Below, in pieces: positions 61,682-64,000 of a stretch of DNA of 64,000 nucleotides. Below the pieces are notes generated by a model that had not been told where the DNA came from, searched no databases, and saw only the letters and a list, made by a program, of their open reading frames with translations. The stretch is taken from assembly GCF_029395535.1 (NCBI RefSeq), contig NZ_CP113920.1, forward strand, positions 806,001-870,000, read 5' to 3'. The stretch's first letter is position 1, and each line of letters opens with the position of its first letter. The stretch is from Bifidobacterium sp. ESL0732. Its GTDB lineage: Bacteria; Actinomycetota; Actinomycetes; Actinomycetales; Bifidobacteriaceae. Position numbers and translations under genes: made by a program.

Positions 61682-63652
61682 CTAATATGCGCGTGATTTT
61701 GGCGGCATGTCAACGATATGAACCGGCTGCCAAGACACTTTGCCACTAGTGTCGGCCATGGAGTGAACCAGAAAATGTTCGTCGTCACGGTCCGGGAAAT
61801 CGGTGCGGGCGAACGCTCCGCGGGATTCGTGACGTGCGGCGGAAGCGTCAAGCATGGCCTGTGCCAGTTCGATGAGATTGTTGACCTCCCATATTGTCAT
61901 CAGCTCCTGATTGAACGCAGTGGCATCCGAATGGGTTCGCAGGTTTTTGGCGCGGGGAAGCAGCTCGTCGGTGATGGTCTGCTGCGCCTTGGCGATGCTG
62001 GAGGCGTCGCACCTCACTGCGACCGCGTGCTCCATGGTCGTTCCGAGGTCGGCCAGCAGTTGGTAGGGGTTGTCTGTGTGTGCGTTCGGTTCGTTCCTGG
62101 TTGTGTTTTTTGCAGAGGATGAATCGATCTGGTCAGCGGCGTGGTCTACTAACGATGAAGCGTTTTCATCGTTGTCAGTGGCCTCGGTGGCAGAATTGTC
62201 ATCTGCAGATGGCAGCAATAAGGTTTTGACTGACCGTTGGCGTTTTTCTGCTGCCAGTTGCGTGGCATCCTGATTTTCGGTGTCTGAGGATTGTTCGTCA
62301 GTCTTGGAAGTAGCGCTTTCTTCGTTGACAATGCTCTGTGCGATGGATTCGCCGGCACGTGTGCCGAAGAGGCATGCATCGAGCAAACTGTTGCCGCCTA
62401 GACGATTCGCCCCATGAACGCTGACGCAGGAACATTCACCGGCTGCATAAAGCCCACGCACGATATGGCGTTCATCGTCTTCCCAACGATAGACCTCGCC
62501 GTCGGTGGTGATGGGGATGCCGCCCATGGTGTAATGCGCTGTGGGTTTCACGGCCACCCAGTCCTTGCTTGGGTCGAGTCCTGCGTAGTCTTGGATTGTT
62601 TCGACCACTTGGGGCAGTACTTCCTGCATATGCACCTTGTCGATTCCCGTCATGTCAAGCCAGACGCAATCCTTGGGACCGTTCGGGTCCTTGGGATCGG
62701 TCACACCGCGGCCGGCGTCGACTTCGGTCATGATGGAACGGCTGACCACATCTCGTGCCGCCAAATCCTTATGTCCCGGAGCGTAACGAGCCATGAACGC
62801 CTCGCCGTCGGCATTGCGCAGGATGCCGCCTTCACCGCGTGAGGCCTCGGAAAGCAGAATACCGGTGTGTGCCAGCCCTGTGGGGTGGAATTGCACGAAT
62901 TCCGAATCCTCAAGCTGCAAACCGGCTTTCAGCGCCAACGCCATGCCGTCGCCGGTCAGATCCCATGAGTTTGAAGTCGTATGGAACAGACGTCCGGCGC
63001 CGCCCGTCGCCATGAGGACGTTACGGGAGGCGATAGCGTGCGTTGTGCCAGTATGGGTATCAAACGCTACTACGCCACAGGCCTTGTCTTTCCTGTCGTT
63101 CAAGACCAAGTCGGTGACGTACCATTCCTCGGCGAACTGCACGCCTTCGCCGATGCACTGCTGCCAGAGCGCGTAAAGAATCTGATGGCCGATACGGTCG
63201 GCTGCGTAGGCCGCGCGCTTGATTGGAGCCTTGCCGTAATCCTTGGTGTGTCCCCCGAACTTGCGCTGGGCGATATGTCCGTCCTTGGTGCGCGAAAACG
63301 CCACGCCGCTGCGCTCGAGGTTGACCACGGTCTGTGGAGCATATTGTGCCAGTATTTTGACCGCGTCCTGATCGGCCAGCCAATCGCCGCCTTTGACGGT
63401 GTCGTAATAATGCCAGTGCCAGTCATCGTGCTCGATGTTGCCGAGGCTCGCCGCGATGCCGCCTTCAGCGGAGCCGGTGTGCGAGCGCAGTGCCTGCAGT
63501 TTCGAGATGACCAAAAGCTTCGGATTGCGGCCTTGAGCCTTCATCTCCTTGACTGCATCGGTTCGTAAAATTCCCAATGCCGCCGACAATCCGGCCGCAC
63601 CTGCTCCGATGATCACCGCATCATACATGTCTTCAACTTGCTCTGGACCCAT
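61682..63652 (-). CDS. sdhA: Succinate dehydrogenase/fumarate reductase flavoprotein subunit with insertion
   Basis: About 656 residues from ATG at 63652; ATG at 63628 (MYDAVIIG) is an alternative and both have weak ribosome sites. The FAD motif is AVIIGAGAAGLSAALG. The flavin-linked His lies in LRSHTGSAEGGIAAS and the active-site Arg/His region in GANRLGGNSLLDACLFG, with HPTGLAHTGIL also present. It oxidises succinate or reduces fumarate. A 90-residue Asp/Ser/Thr/Asn/Glu-rich insertion (about residues 440-535) precedes the C-terminal helical domain; the partner SdhB carries an insertion of the same type. The sdhB gene follows after 167 bases, probably in one operon. Confidence 0.93.
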   Translation of the reverse strand: MGPEQVEDMYDAVIIGAGAAGLSAALGILRTDAVKEMKAQGRNPKLLVISKLQALRSHTGSAEGGIAASLGNIEHDDWHWHYYDTVKGGDWLADQDAVKILAQYAPQTVVNLERSGVAFSRTKDGHIAQRKFGGHTKDYGKAPIKRAAYAADRIGHQILYALWQQCIGEGVQFAEEWYVTDLVLNDRKDKACGVVAFDTHTGTTHAIASRNVLMATGGAGRLFHTTSNSWDLTGDGMALALKAGLQLEDSEFVQFHPTGLAHTGILLSEASRGEGGILRNADGEAFMARYAPGHKDLAARDVVSRSIMTEVDAGRGVTDPKDPNGPKDCVWLDMTGIDKVHMQEVLPQVVETIQDYAGLDPSKDWVAVKPTAHYTMGGIPITTDGEVYRWEDDERHIVRGLYAAGECSCVSVHGANRLGGNSLLDACLFGTRAGESIAQSIVNEESATSKTDEQSSDTENQDATQLAAEKRQRSVKTLLLPSADDNSATEATDNDENASSLVDHAADQIDSSSAKNTTRNEPNAHTDNPYQLLADLGTTMEHAVAVRCDASSIAKAQQTITDELLPRAKNLRTHSDATAFNQELMTIWEVNNLIELAQAMLDASAARHESRGAFARTDFPDRDDEHFLVHSMADTSGKVSWQPVHIVDMPPKSRAY

Positions 63653-63745
63653 ACCCCCGATTATGGCACAAGGCCAGCAAGAGCATGTGCAGGAACGAGG
63701 TAGGTGAGCTCTTCCCTTGTGGGTGGGCGCTCGTACCATGGGGGT

Positions 63746-64000
63746 ATGGGCGGAACATTCAATGCACGAGTCTACGATGTCGTCAAGAAAATTCCTGAGG
63801 GCAAGGTGGCCACGTACGGCCAGGTGGCGGCGCTCGCGGGCAATCCCCGCAATGCGAGGTTCGTGGGCTATGCGCTGCATTCCAATCCCGAGCCAGGCGT
63901 GATTCCGTGTCATCGCGTGGTTTTCCGGGACGGCTCCTTGGCCCCCGGCTTCGCGTTCGGTGGTCCTGACCGCCAGAGGGCGTTGCTTGAGGATGAGGGC
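63746..64000 (+). CDS. Methylated-DNA--[protein]-cysteine S-methyltransferase domain protein (3' end outside window)
   Basis: 85 codons are visible and the frame runs off the end. The sequence matches the DNA-binding domain of O6-alkylguanine transferases: IPEGKVATYGQVAALAG, ALHSNPEPGVIPCHRVVF and GGPDRQRALLEDEG. The acceptor Cys is present in PCHRVV, whereas Atl proteins have Trp there, so it can accept alkyl groups. It starts directly at this domain with no Ada-like N-terminal part. Divergent from sdhA, 93 bases away. Confidence 0.88.
   Translation, partial: MGGTFNARVYDVVKKIPEGKVATYGQVAALAGNPRNARFVGYALHSNPEPGVIPCHRVVFRDGSLAPGFAFGGPDRQRALLEDEG

Overview
The window is chromosomal DNA from a high-G+C Gram-positive bacterium, almost certainly a Bifidobacterium or close relative. 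The evidence is gene content and order: guaB-orn-proS, prfB-ftsE-ftsX-CHAP hydrolase-smpB, tig near clpP-clpP-clpX, an actinobacterial-type DapD, a partial TCA set (citrate synthase, SdhA/SdhB), an RF2 gene without a frameshift site, and frequent GTG or TTG starts. I see no rRNA, CRISPR array, prophage or intact insertion sequence. One tRNA gene, tRNA-Arg(ACG), is present. Gene assignments rest on reading translated motifs; no database search was run.

Layout. 1-8.8 kb: 3' end of guaB, orn, a Pif1-like helicase, proS, two tandem paralogous 3-hydroxyacyl-CoA-dehydrogenase-like genes and an SSB paralogue. 9-16.5 kb: M13 metallopeptidase, DUF308 membrane protein, map, gltA, dapD. 16.6-22.6 kb: a 43-residue membrane ORF, prfB, and the division module ftsE-ftsX-CHAP hydrolase, then smpB. 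22.7-28.6 kb: a polar amino acid ABC transporter whose binding-protein and permease genes share upstream sequence words, glmS and a RluA-type pseudouridine synthase. 28.7-32.5 kb: an accessory cluster of MFS carrier, RidA, PatB/MalY-type C-S lyase and a YheO/DauR-type regulator, with a 23-bp palindrome in the divergent promoter. 32.9-43.7 kb: an orphan sugar-type binding protein, coaX, a complete five-gene peptide ABC transporter, a 2-hydroxyacid dehydrogenase and a GH13 alpha-glucosidase. 43.8-50.5 kb: a RelB-like/PIN toxin-antitoxin pair, nicotinamidase, recQ, rnd, tig. 51-55.3 kb: ClC-type channel or antiporter, two clpP genes and clpX. 55.4-64 kb: tRNA-Arg, GT1 glycosyltransferase, a membrane-anchored protein of unknown function, a LOG-family protein, a methyltransferase, sdhB and sdhA with odd hydrophilic insertions, and the start of a methylguanine methyltransferase gene.

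The most unusual signal is non-coding. Three intergenic regions (orn/helicase, dppA/dppB, tig/ClC) carry tandem palindromic units, and all three have the same repeat period of 62 bp (about six helical turns). Two belong to one sequence family (GCGT...AAGCAGA / TCTGCTT...ACGC); the third is built on TCTTGGYGCGCMAAGA with an in-register GAATT. They resemble the bacterial interspersed mosaic elements of enterobacteria, but I do not recognise the sequences. Other points of interest are the RidA/C-S lyase cluster, a possibly leaderless small membrane protein before prfB, the long FtsE tail, matching insertions in SdhA and SdhB, and an SSB without the usual acidic tip.
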